Below, in pieces: positions 52,313-63,286 of a DNA stretch of 64,000 nucleotides. A model generated the notes under the pieces. That model made no database searches. It was not told the origin of the DNA and saw only the letters and a program-made list of their open reading frames with translations. Position numbers and translations under genes: made by a program. The DNA comes from Brachypodium distachyon (Eukaryota; Streptophyta; Magnoliopsida; Poales; Poaceae): assembly GCF_000005505.3 (NCBI RefSeq), contig NC_016132.3:51226914-51290913 (forward strand), in the 5' to 3' direction. Every line of letters starts with the position of its first letter. Within the stretch, counting starts at the first letter, position 1.

Positions 52313-55300
52313 CTAAGAAGAGACGGCGGGGTTGTTGGCGCCGGAACTCGGCGCATCCGTCACGGTGGAGGCTGACTCCACAGCACCTTCCTCGTCCGCT
52401 GCTTCTTCGCCTCCGTCCGACATCTCGGCTTCGGCGTCAAATGTCGGGCCCTCCACAAACGTATGCACGTCAGCATACTTGATGAAGGAGTAAGCCCGCT
52501 CCTTGCGCTTGGCGACTAGCTCGGGATCCGTGAGGTAGGGGTAGCCGGCGTGCATTGATTGCAGCACGTCGAGGTTGATGCCGTCGTACCAAGACAGTAC
52601 GAATGACAACGCCTCGTCGGCGCCGATGCGTGCGGCCGACTCCTGCTAGTCACTCAGCCGAGACCCGACCTCCAGCAAGCGTTTGGCCAACTCCGGGATG
52701 TCCGTCGGAGCTTCTTCTCCTGGCCACAACGCGCGAAAGGTCTGGATGCCGGCATTCAGCATGTTGACGCCGAATGACTTGAGTGGCTTGACCCGGCTCG
52801 CAATGTTCACCAGGTAGTACACAAAGTCATACTCGTAAGGCACCCCTGCTGCCGTTGCCGGATCCCTCTTCCGCTGAGCCGCCCTCACGGCCTCTTGGGC
52901 AGTCTCGAGGGATTGGGGGAGGAATTCTAGCAAAAACAGACAAGTGGTAGTGAGTCTCGGCATCCTATCGCTATTACTCGGACAAATAATCACATGAGGA
53001 AGTTTATGCCAAGGCAACTTACTTGTCAGCATGTTGTCAATTTTTATGAGCTCGTGCCGGACGACCTTGAACAGCTGGGTCTTCTCGGCATCCTCCAGCT
53101 CGGCGACAGTGGCGCGAGTCTCGAGTTGGGCAACTAGACCCTTACACTTTTTCACCTCACTTTCCAAGCGGATCTTCTCATCGGCCTGGGAAGAGAGGGC
53201 CGAGGTGAGTTGACCCACCTCGGTTTGGTGCGCCTCGGCCTGCGCCGTTATCTGCGCCTGCAGTCGGGTTATTTCTTCCCGATGCTGCTCGGCCAGCCGA
53301 GTCTTCTCATTTGTTTAACAAACATATATTACAGAGGCTGACATCTAATATGGGTGGAACCCGGAATAGGGATGAAGTGTTACCTTGAACCTCGACGACG
53401 CGCTTCAACAGCTCCGCCACTTGAGCGGTGTCCCCGGCTGTGAACAAAAACAAGTGTTAGTCTTTGCAGAACATTGATACTCGAACAAAGATCTTATTCC
53501 GGTAAAATATACTTACTTTGGTTCTTGCGGTCAGCCTTCAGAGCCTCGTGCTCCGCCTCCAGCTTCTTGTACTTTGCAAGCAAAGTCTTGAAGGTAGCGG
53601 TGCGTTTATTCATGCAGGACTGCAAAGCAACAATTCGCTAGTAAGTTTGGTACAATAAAAAAGTCCGCAATTACAAGCTTCAGGCCGACTATTCTAAACC
53701 CGGGCTGAATCTCGGGGAAAAGTGTTTGAAGCTTCTAAAGCTTCAGGCCGACTATTCTAAACTCGGCCTGAATCTCGGGGAATAAGTGTTTGAAGCTTCT
53801 AAAGCTTCAGGCCGACTATTCTAAACCCGGCCTGAATCTCGGAGAATAAGTGTTTGAAGCTTCTAAAGCTTCAGGCCGACTATTCTAAACTCGGCCTGAA
53901 TCTCGGGGAATAAGTGTTTAAAGCTTCTAAAGTTTCAGGCCGACTATTCTAAACCCGACCTGAATCTCGAGGAATAAGTGTTTGACATTTCTAAGTGTTG
54001 CAGAGTGTTTGAAATTTTAAGGGGATAAGTTTTAGGCCGACTAATTCTTACTCGCCCTAAACCTCGGGTACTAGGAGTATGGGTACTATACTGGAATTGA
54101 AAGAAAAATATTTTAAGGAATTATTCGTACCTCGGCAGATCAGCTGGCCTCAAACAAGGCCACCCTCGCTTGGTACATCCGGGTGGCCACCGATTCTGGA
54201 GTCGCCGCGGGTGGAGGTCCCACCAGCGGGCTTTGCCAAGCCGCCTGGAGGGTGCTGGAGGTCACTTCGTAACTGTCGACGCTGTTCCAGTCTGTTATGA
54301 ACTGGCCCAGCGACCCCCAGCTGTGCCCGCTAGTCGTCCGGAGGGGAACCCCTTGATGCCTGCCAGAAGGCTGCGGGCTAGTTGAACCCGGAGCCGCCGA
54401 TCCTACTACGGCAATGGGGCCTTTAGCCTTCTTGACCCGCGCGGCAGCAGATTGATCGATTTCCGGCTGTGATGGAGAAGGGGGGTGTGTCGGGGTGGGC
54501 TGTGGTCCTTGGGGTTCCTGGGGACCCGTCGCCGCCTGTTGCGGCGGCTCCGTCGACGTCTCAATTGCTGCCGAGGAAGAAGTAGCCTCAGGTGCCGAGG
54601 CCCCGGCCACAGGAGTCTCGGTCTGGCCGACGACCGTGGCGTCGGTGCTCGAGCCGACATCCCGGGCGAGGGATGTCGGATCCGCGGCGGTCTCGGTCTC
54701 ACCTGTGGCCGGGTTTGAAGCCTCGGCACGGGAAGAGGGAGCCGCCGGGATCTCGGACGCAATGCACGTCCGAGATTGCGTGACCGTCAGAGCCTCCCTG
54801 CAGAAATAAGACTTAGTCGCTTGCATAATAACAAACAAGAAAACCGACATCAGCGATTGAGGCAATATTGGCCTTACCCGACGATCAGGGGCTTGGGCTT
54901 GGGTCCACGAGCTGCAGTCTTTTTCCGCTTCACATTCTGCGGAAGATCTTTGTCGGCGGCACGCTTCAAGACCGCGCGTCTCTCTCGGACCGGCACCGCA
55001 GCGGTGGCTGCGTCCGATGCCTCAGCGGCAGGCTCACCTGACTCGGCTAGTTCCGGGATAGAGCAAAAATGAATACTTTGCTAATGGATATTGAAAGGAT
55101 TACAAGAAGATGTCAAGGATACTTACATTCGGTATGGCGAGGGCCGGCATGGGCGATCGGCATGAAGTCCTTCGAGTCCGGGTCCTCGGCGTCAATGGAC
55201 CTGCGCGGGGCCGCGAAGCGTTTGTCCGGAGAACTCCCGTCTTTGTTTCGCTGGAGAGAGAACCTCTGTACAAAGAAGTCAAAATTGAGTCGAGAAAGAT

Positions 55301-56308
55301 ATTCGTCAGATAGGTGCCGACATAACCATATGTCGGATATGAACAAGAAACAAGTAAAAATTAGAGACTACCGGAGGAGCGCGGCGATCCCGGCTGAATG
55401 CCGGCATACCCCATGTCCATTTCTTGGACATGTTCGTCTTGGCGATCGCCTTGACCCGGCGCCGGACTTCAGCGTGGGAGAGCTTGAAGGTCAACACCCT
55501 GTCCAGGTCGAATGGGCCCCCATAGAAACACATTTTGTGTACCCGGCGCTGGAGCGGACACAGCCGCCGGTACACAAAAGTGGCCAACAAGTCGTCAGCC
55601 GTAAAAAAAATCCCATTGTCCTTGAGCTCGAGGATGGCGGCGTGGATCTCGTTGACTTCCGGGAGGGTCTCCTTCGGGTCATGTGACCAGTTTCTCTTCT
55701 CCTTCGAGGGGCCGACTTCGAATCCCGGCTTCGGAAGAGTTTTTTACATAGAAAAAGATCTTGAGCCATTTTTTACATGACTCAAGACCCTGAATCCGGG
55801 GGAAGATGGAACCCCGGCGAGGAACGATAGTGGCGGCGCCGCATTGGGTCATCGGCTTCGCGGCGCCGGGATTGTCCTTATCGGGAAGAACCTGTGGCTG
55901 GAACATGAAGTACCGGGACCACAGGTCGATAGAAAGCCAAAGGCCGAGATAGCCTTCGAAACAAGTGACGAATGCCGAGAGAGTAAGAATGGCATTTGCC
56001 GGAAGGTGGTGCGGCTGGAGGCCGAATAAATATAGGAAATTCCTAAGAAAATCGCTAGCAGGAAGGGCAAAACTGCGCTAAAAATGCGAAAGGAAAACGA
56101 TGCGCTCACCAGCCTTAGGAGTTGGCACGAGTTCGTCGCCGGGAATCCGGCACTCAACGTCCTCCGGGATCCTCCGGGAGTGGCGGAGCCACTGGATATC
56201 CGCCGGAGTCACATCCGAGCCTTCCCAGCCAGCTCGCTTGGAGCCGGTCCTCTCCTCAGCCAGCTGGGCAGCAGGGTCGACGGCGGGGTTGCGGGATGAC
56301 GATGCCAT
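52313..56308 (-). pseudogene. Antisense gene of the Gypsy element, gypsy-type transposon domain
   Basis: On the minus strand an ATG at 56308 opens a frame (MASSSRNPAVDPAAQLAEER) whose following block (TPADIQWLRHSRRIPEDVEC) and next about 130 codons match the plant putative gypsy-type transposon domain (Pfam Transposase_28). An in-frame TAG at 56080-56078 interrupts it. Further conserved blocks lie at about 55906-55679 and 55590-55306. Downstream open segments at 54865-54140 (Pro/Ser/Ala-rich), 53218-52646 (coiled-coil-like, Glu/Lys-rich) and 52609-52313 (acidic C-terminus) are separated by intron-like gaps. Its role in the element is unknown. It is transcribed opposite to gag-pol if its own promoter works. 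Confidence 0.72.
53678..53996. repeat. 63-64 bp minisatellite, five copies
   Basis: Units start near 53678, 53741, 53805, 53869 and 53933, each with CTTCAGGCCGACTATTCTAA, CTGAATCTCGGGGAA and AAGTGTTTGAAGCTTCTAAA. A more diverged sixth unit extends to about 54069. It lies in a probable intron of the antisense gene. Confidence 0.92.
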
Positions 56309-56562
56309 GGGAGGAGAGTAGATCTAGGGTTTGGAGTTTCTGTGAGGAGATGCTTGCGCGAGGCCCGAGCTAGCAGGCGAATGCGATGGAGACCCAGATG
56401 GGTGAGAGCAAACCAGCGGCGGCGAGCTTGGAGGCGAGAAACCGCGGCGGCGGTCGAGCTCGGTGCTAGCAGTGGCGGCCGAGTGCGCGAGGAGCTGGAG
56501 AACAGAGGAGAACGAAGGGTGCGAGGAGTGCGAAGGGTTTTCTGCCCTCGCCCTCCCCTGTT

Positions 56563-56570
56563 ACTTATAC
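56563..56570 (-). promoter_or_regulatory. TATA box of the antisense gene
   Basis: Minus-strand GTATAAGTAA in GC-rich sequence, about 255 bp upstream of the antisense ATG at 56308. It is independent of the LTR promoters. Confidence 0.6.
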
Positions 56571-57087
56571 CCGAGGCGCAGTAATGGGGTGCGGGTTCCC
56601 CATGCCCACCACCTCAGTGGCTGACGGGAAGATTGCACATGATTTGGGGCAGTTATTCCCATCAAAGCACACGCTTGGTTACTGCGCGGTGTGCCGCCGA
56701 GAATCCCGCAAGATCCAGGAGGATAAGTGTCTGTGTGGGAACCGAAATTCCCCCCTTAATGGCTCTCTCGGTTTTACTGTCCGATGAGACGGCGCACTCG
56801 CCTCGGAAAGCGCAATGGCAATAACTCAAACCTTATCTTCCCGTTAGTTTAAAGAAGCGTTTTGTCCAAGTCACAGCTGGCATCTATATCGGCAAAAGTA
56901 AGTTTTCAACTGTCAGTCATGGAGAAGAAAAAATCTTGGCTAAGGACTGGATAAACACGCCGACCCGAAATGTCGGAATGAATTGATCTCGGCTAGGAGA
57001 ACCTGGCTAAGCCCAAGTAGGCTTTGGTGGTCTGTCTACGGGAAACTGTCGTGGCCCGACATTCTTCTCTGCTGAACCGTAACAGCT

Positions 57088-57098
57088 TCGGGGACTAG
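57088..57098 (+). other. Polypurine tract candidate
   Basis: TCGGGGACTAG lies directly before the 3' LTR. It is short and not perfectly purine, but the position is right. Confidence 0.45.
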
Positions 57099-57904
57099 TG
57101 TCGGGGGGATGACCCCGGGTAGGGTCATGGCAACACAACTCTAGCCGAGAGGACGGAGGCAAAGCCGGCATAGTTATATATGCCGGCTTCGTAAAGTCAA
57201 ACTGACACTAAGCCGGCATACGTCCGGGATGCCGGCATGACTATTTTGTCTTATGAGTTTGCAGGATAAGGACGAGCACCTTGATCTCGGCTCACCGAGA
57301 TCTCTCAACGGTCTACCAGACGATGCAAAGTAAAGCAGAGCCATCATCATCTCAGAAAAGCAGTCAGCGCCGGCGTACCGGCGTCAGGCGACTGCAGAGA
57401 GCAAGCACCGAAGAGAATTTCTGACGGAAACCGGCAGAGGATAGCGGTACTTTCTGCAGGGTGACAGGGAAAAATAAAGTTGCCTTGTCCCCTGCGGTGC
57501 TACCGGGAGAGAACCAAGCCGCGTGCCCGGCGGGGCCCAAGGAAGATGGCGTTAGACTTGGCCCACATGTCAGTGTGACATGGGCGGCCTATAAATAGAA
57601 CCTTACCCCTTTGTAAGAAGAGAGAACGGTGCCCTTAGACAACTAGGGTTTCCCCTTCTTTTTCTTCTTTCTCAAGAACACAGCTCAAGGAGCACCATTG
57701 TTGAGGTTGGCTATCTCGGCTAATACAACAAAACAGGAGTTGGAGTTTTACCTCGGCAAGAGGGCTCTGAACGTGGGTAGATTCGTGTGTGCTTGTGTGA
57801 TTTGTGCGTGTTTTCCTTCAGGTCCTCCCTCCTCCGGTTCTTCCTTCGTCCATCGACTCCAAGTTAAGCCATTCTATGCCATCTGTCGTGGCACCACCAT
57901 AACA
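57099..57904 (+). repeat. 3' LTR (806 bp)
   Basis: Begins TGTCGGGGGGATGACC and ends CCATAACA. TATAAATA lies at 57590-57597. It is 14 bp longer than the 5' LTR owing to small indels (for example extra bases near 57290). Confidence 0.93.
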
Positions 57905-59885
57905 TCTACTTACCTTTCGCACTAGAAAACAATACTCTGTTTCTTTGACGACTAGAAAACTCATGTTAGATATTCAAGTATGTTTTCGTATTTTCGCTTG
58001 GCAAAGCTGGCGCAATCAAACCTAGTAACTTGTTTGAATTTTGGTATTGCTCACAACTGAAAAATAATTATTTCTAAATCAATGCCATGCTTCGTAGCGT
58101 TATGAATTTTTTTCTGCATCTTGCAAGCGAAACAAGGAGTCTACTCTACCCAGGTTCGTGTGAGCTCAGCGTCATTACCATTGGTGTCAAGGTGGTCGGC
58201 GCCAGACGTTTTGGTGCGTCCTCTCATTCCTCGTCTCACTCGCATGCTAGGTTCTTTTCAGTTTTCACCGTGTTAATGTACCCAACCTCTTGGAAAAAAA
58301 ATCGTCTCCCTGCCCTAGCCGCCACCTTGCCGGCCTCCAGATCGCATCACGCCTCCCGGCCGGCAAGCAATGTCGTCCCTTCCTCCTCCACACTTGGTGC
58401 TACAAATAGGTCCGCAAAAGTTAGGGTTTGATCAACTGGCAGTGTCGCTATGGTGGTGATGGTGGGGCTATGCGGGTCAAGAATAAGGTTTCTCAACTCC
58501 TCGTCCATCTTGTCGACGGTGATCTTGCCATATTTGTGTTTTGCAGGTAGTCTGCGTGTCTTGATTTCTTGGGTTTTTTTCGATCGACAAGGATCGGTCA
58601 ATTTTGACCTCATTGTGAAATTAATGGAGCTAGGTCTTCTCGGATCCATCTGGCCAGATCTGGGATGGTCATCCAACTTTTTTCGTTGCCTTCTTCTCCG
58701 GGACAGCTTGTTTCTTAAATCATTGTCGCCGGCGTCTTCTAGTTCCGACTGGCGACTTCCCGGCTGCTATGTCAACAATCTTTTCCTGGCTCCGACGTGG
58801 TTTGGAGGTCTAGAGTCAGCATCGAACTTTGCTCACGGCGCGCCACCGGCTAGTGCGGGAGGAAGACAACGATGTTTACTCACAAGAACTTGTGTGTAAT
58901 TTTCCTTTACTTTAAAAATGGTTCTGTAAAAATTGGTTGATTTAATATAAGGTCTTGACCTTTAAAAAAAAGAAGAAGATCGATTTCCTCAATTCTCACG
59001 AGTCGTTTCATCAATAATATGGGGCCTGCGAAAGTCGAAAGTTCAGAACGGGGCACGACTTTGCCATCAGCCGGCATACCTATCCACTACGGTTCTACTC
59101 CACAGCACGCAAAAGATGTCTTACAAATGGTCGACAGCGCGAAAATCCGGAGACATGGTTGGCAGGTAGTCATAGTGGTGTGACTCGATCAGTAGCTTTG
59201 AGTGTGTAAGAAATTTATCATTCACAATTTAGATAACTCTCAGATAAGTCATCTCATGCAAGAAGGAAGAAAATCGATCCAACTTGCATATAACAACTTT
59301 TATCTGTTGAATGAGCCAGAAATTAAGCACCTTAGTTTGCAAGCTCATCTTTCGAGTTTCCGGTTAGACTCCGGCCGGCGGAAAGGTTAGCGGGTCTGTG
59401 CAAGCTTTCTCTTTCTGAAGTTCCTTTTCTGAATCGCGCCACAGATGGATCAAAGCATCTACAGAGAGCAGCATCTACACAGACTACAGGCGTAGGTGAT
59501 ACCAGCTCGTCCAATGGTCCAGCCTCCTCGATTCGACGGTCGACGAAAGGATACATGTGTGATATGTGTAACGTGTTGCTCTGACCCGGTTGCATGCTAC
59601 TCCGCAGTCTCCACCTCCTAACGCTTACGATGGGAAACCTTGCACGGTTGCACCCAACTATAGTACCGTAGACACAAATCGGTCGTTTCGGCAGCCTAAA
59701 ATCTCTTGCCGTCGCTTCCCGTAGGTCCTGATCTAGACAGTTGCTCGATGCGACGCGAGCCTCGTGTCTGCTCTCCTCCAAGTCACGCTTGCGCTGTGCT
59801 TACCTCATCGTGTTCGATTGAAATGACTACTGCCTCCAAGATGTATCCTCCGATTTTATAACGAAACCAATCGTGGAAAGACGTA
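57905..59885. other. Intergenic with possible retroposon relic
   Basis: The segment from about 58080 to 58970 ends in TATAAGGTCTTGACCTTT followed by an A-rich tail. It looks like a truncated LINE 3' end or another retroposed sequence. Open frames on either strand show no known domain. The rest is unassigned. Confidence 0.35.
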
Positions 59886-59985
59886 CTCCCTCCGTCTTAA
59901 AATAAATGACCTCTCAAAATAAGTGACGTGAATCTGTATAAAAAATTAAAAATCTATACAATTAGATGTCAGGAGACGGAATGAG
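59886..59985. mobile_element. Stowaway-like MITE (100 bp)
   Basis: Begins CTCCCTCCGTCTTAAAATAA and ends AGGAGACGGAATGAG. TA on the left only. Confidence 0.75.
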
Positions 59986-60701
59986 CAATAAGTTGGTTAT
60001 GTCATGCTTCGTTCGGAAAGTCTGAAGCGAAACCCTGAATTTCGAGTGTGTTTTCTAGGAAATGTGACCTGGTAACATCACTGCAGGGTAGGATCCTGAG
60101 CTTTCCGTGATACTCTAGCGCCTTCCTTCTCTTGAGAATTGACAGGGGCGGTAGTGGGGAACACAAAAACAACTACATAGCATCGAACAAATTCTTCCAT
60201 CCTCCAGATAACCACAACCAAAGGTCTTTCCAGTCAGTCCGTGAAAGGATCTTTAGGCACGGGACGCAACCGAACCGGGACAACACACGCAAAAATACAT
60301 AGATGATAATCCGGCTATGCTGAGGATGCCGAAATCGTTATCCGTTGCAGTAGAGCTGAAAATGGAAAATATAGAAATGGAAGACAAAACTTTACACAAT
60401 AGAAATAAAAACATAATTTTACTTGTGAAAATGGGACAGTGTTTTTCGTTGCCACATCAGCGAAAACAAAACTTTTTGTATCAGTCCGTGTGAAATTTCT
60501 GTTTCTCAGTGAGATATGTTAGCTGTCCACCAAAATTCGACCCCTCGAAGGTCACATCTTTGCGAAAATTAATATATGTATTTATACTGTGGAAACGCAA
60601 GCGTGCATCACTTATGGTTTAATGTTAAAAATAAGATAAACTGATCACGGGAACTTCATGACCCAAACAAATGAAGAAAAGAATTCTAGAAAAGTAATGT
60701 A

Positions 60702-60815
60702 CTCGCTCCGTTTCATAATGCTTGACGAAATATTACATGTATCTACATATTTTTTTAGGAATAGATACATTTATTTTAAGTCAAATTTGAGACAACAATT
60801 GTGAAATGGAGGGAG
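60702..60815. mobile_element. Stowaway-like MITE (114 bp)
   Basis: Begins CTCGCTCCGTTTCATAATG and ends TTGTGAAATGGAGGGAG, with TA on both sides. Confidence 0.9.
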
Positions 60816-60955
60816 TAGAAAAGAAACAAACACCTACGGTTACAATCATGCAAACGGAATCTTTGCTTATTTGGCTGCTTGGAATTTGCTAGTTTAATTT
60901 TTTTTTTCAACATTTGACTTAAAATTTGAAGATTGATCCGAAAGCATAACATATG

Positions 60956-61067
60956 CTTCCTCCATCTCATATTAACTGACTAAAATTTGTCAAACATGGA
61001 TGTATCTATGCGTAAAAAGCGTCCATATACATATAATAGAAAGTCATTTAATATGGGACGAAGGTAG
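60956..61067. mobile_element. Stowaway-like MITE (112 bp)
   Basis: Begins CTTCCTCCATCTCATATTAA and ends TTAATATGGGACGAAGGTAG. TA on the right, mutated on the left. Confidence 0.85.
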
Positions 61068-61247
61068 TAATATACATGCGTACGAATAGGATGTGTGTAT
61101 GCTAACGAAAATTTAACTACTACCTTGTTCAATTGAACTAAAACACTAACAATCCCTCCAAAAAATTAGGATCGGAAAAAGTAATATTTTACAGTTAAAA
61201 ACACTTAACTAATATTCGTGGTCAAATCAAAGCAACATCCCGGGGCC

Positions 61248-61254
61248 TATAAAT
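61248..61254 (+). promoter_or_regulatory. TATA box of the FQR1-like gene
   Basis: TATAAAT in the context GGGGCCTATAAATCC, about 125 bp upstream of the ATG at 61375. Confidence 0.7.
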
Positions 61255-61374
61255 CCTCTCCACTACCCAAAACTGACACCAGAAGACCGGGGCCCCAGGT
61301 CACTACACTCGCGGACTCGCCCCCTCTCCAATTGCTAGATCTCCAGCCGCCCCAGGAGTTCCGACGCCTCTCCA

Positions 61375-61397
61375 ATGGCGGTCAAGGTCTATGTCGT
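61375..61397 (+). CDS. FQR1: First exon of a quinone reductase-like gene (partial)
   Basis: ATG followed by AVKVYVV and then a GTAAGC donor. The peptide MAVKVYV is the exact N-terminus expected of plant flavodoxin-like NAD(P)H:quinone oxidoreductases (FQR1/WrbA family). These are cytosolic or membrane-associated FMN proteins that reduce quinones by two electrons. A good TATA box and a C-rich 5' UTR of about 95 bases support a real start. The exon ends in phase 2. The next exon, which should carry the FMN-binding YYSxYGH loop, was not found in the remaining 2.6 kb. So either the first intron is long or the gene is broken. With only eight residues the identity is an inference. Confidence 0.5.
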
Positions 61398-62336
61398 GTA
61401 AGCATCCGCACCACTGTCTTTCTTCTAGTTAGGTTCCCTGCCCCCTGAAATTTCCCATTTTGCGGAGAAAACATCTGAACAACCTGTTTTCCTGGCATGT
61501 CTTGTGTATTCCCATCCAAGATTGGTCCGATGCAACAATTGATCTTGTCTTTGTCTTTGAGTTTTTAGGGCTTACGATATTTTGACAATCCCAATCCCAA
61601 AACCCTTTCTGATTTTACTCTTTGGGAATAAATCTTGATATAAAGTCTGAATTCCAATCAGTTAGATGCCGAATGGCTTTGGGTTTCATAGGTTTGTTCG
61701 TAGATAAGATCAATAGATTGGCAGATTAGCAGATGTGGTTTGGTCAATAAGCACAGATAATTTGATCGCGAGAGGAGTTAAGGACTGGGAGGACAACTTG
61801 GACTTCAATGCTTCAGTGTTGATTTTTGTCTGTCAGGGTCTCAATCATGATGGTAGGTTTTGATCCTGGATGGAATTGATGCGTCAATGGGGCCAAATGG
61901 TGGTGGGCTCCGGCGCTAATTGTGCCGCCCTCTTTTCTCACACCTGGGCCACTCTGCCCCATTTTTCCAGTTCCGCTGATTGGCCCCGAAATAAAAATTA
62001 GTGACACACCGACAATGTTAGACTAGAGCTCATGGTCTGTATAAGTGGTGCAGCGCTTACATATTTTAATCACAGATTAAGATTTTGAGAAGGAAAATCT
62101 TGTGTGATATCTCTATCAACTTCACCCTTCACGAAGGATAGGCCTATGGACTAGTGGTGAGAGCGACATGTTTCTTCATTTTCAGTTAATTTCTCACCCA
62201 CTGGGTGTCATGCATAGGATGAATTTGCATACACCATAATTTATATGAGAATGGCATGCATACCTGTCTCTGTTAGACTGTTACAAATTTACAATGAACT
62301 CAAAGTTATCTTATTATATTATTCTGTACATTCATA

Positions 62337-62429
62337 CTCCCTCCTGTCCATAATAAGTGTCTCAGACTTAGTGCAACTTTGTACTAAATGTGTACTAAAT
62401 CTGAAACACTTATTATGGAGCGGAGGGAG
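62337..62429. mobile_element. Stowaway-like MITE (93 bp)
   Basis: Begins CTCCCTCCTGTCCATAATAA and ends TTATTATGGAGCGGAGGGAG, with TA on both sides. Inner repeats AGTGTCTCAGA and TCTGAAACACT pair. Confidence 0.92.
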
Positions 62430-63017
62430 TACTATTTTAGTTTTTATGGACTTGTACAAACTGCAGTGAAATGTTTATAGTATTCCCCAGAGGATAAATG
62501 GTTTCTCTTTTCCAGCTTACCGTTCTGAACATTTCTAGCCTTTTTAGTTATCTTTCGAGTTCCTTACATGCTTATGCGTATCAGATGGTGTTATTAAACT
62601 TTGGATGTCACTCCCATCGTGTTGATTTGCACATTTAATTTTTTGACACGTCAAGGGAAATCAAATTTCCTTTTCTGTGATTATGTAGATGTTTCTGTCT
62701 TATGATGTGGTTTCCTCTGGAATCCACATTTTTTTAATGAAAAACTAGGAGAGGCTCAGACAGTACGTCCATGTATGCTAGCTCCTATGTTTTTATGAGC
62801 TAAAGGCCAACTGGTAGGCAGTACTGAAGTGAAGAGCAGGAAGTTATATAGATTTCTGTATATTTGTGGGTTCTTTGGCACTTGTTAATTCAGGGGTTCA
62901 GTTGCATGATGAAATGAAATGTAAAAAGGTTAATAATATGATGAGTAAATGACTTTATGAAATTAAGCAATATCGTTTGGCCTTATGTACTTCATCCATG
63001 AATCACATTTTAATATC

Positions 63018-63286
63018 AAACAATATTTTGGCGCCAAGGCCCTTCGAAGATTGCCACTGCATTCCCGGCTCCTGACTAGCCTCTTTCTCCTGTAGGATAG
63101 TGTACTGTTCTTGAGTTTTTTCTCTTCTTTTTTGGCCTTTGCCATTTCTCTTTTGTTCTTCCTTTTCGGTGTTTTTTGAGTTTTGGTGTTGGCTTTGGGC
63201 CTTCTTAACTTTCGCCATCTAGGGGCTTCGTCTAATGAAAATGACATGCACTTAGGTGTGGGTTCGAGAAAGAAAAACAATATTCT
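63018..63286 (+). mobile_element. Short retroposed insertion with target duplication
   Basis: AAACAATATT occurs at 63018 and again near 63274. The enclosed sequence (about 63030-63273) begins GGCGCCAAGGCCC and ends GGTTCGAGAAAGAAAA, an A-rich tail next to the second copy. This is the pattern of a 5'-truncated LINE or SINE. The minus-strand Lys-rich open frame within it is not considered a gene. Confidence 0.55.

Larger units (their letters stand above)
44207..57904 (+). mobile_element. Tat-lineage-like Gypsy LTR retrotransposon (13.7 kb)
   Basis: Full-length element with two LTRs (44207-44998 and 57099-57904), both starting TGTCGGGGG and ending ACA, and near-matching 5 bp target copies (TCTGC at 44202-44206, TCTAC at 57905-57909). 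A primer-binding-site-like TGGCGTCCACCGTGGGGC follows the 5' LTR at 45001, and CGGGGACTAG precedes the 3' LTR. Internal order is gag, protease, reverse transcriptase, RNase H, second RNase H, integrase: Gypsy order with the extra RNase H characteristic of Tat elements. A 5.4 kb tail after pol holds an antisense gene. In-frame stops and at least two frameshifts make it non-autonomous now, and the LTRs have diverged at many sites. Confidence 0.93.
59986..61240. other. AT-rich intergenic region with MITEs
   Basis: No gene seen apart from two MITEs listed separately. The last part is the promoter of the quinone reductase-like gene. Confidence 0.5.

Noticed and set aside
53678..53996. Possible CRISPR-like array
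   Set aside because: Units are contiguous 63-64 bp tandem copies without unique spacers, in a plant retrotransposon.
58347..58676. Minus-strand 109-codon open frame
   Set aside because: No domain, and it lies in a probable retroposon relic with an A-rich tail on the other strand.
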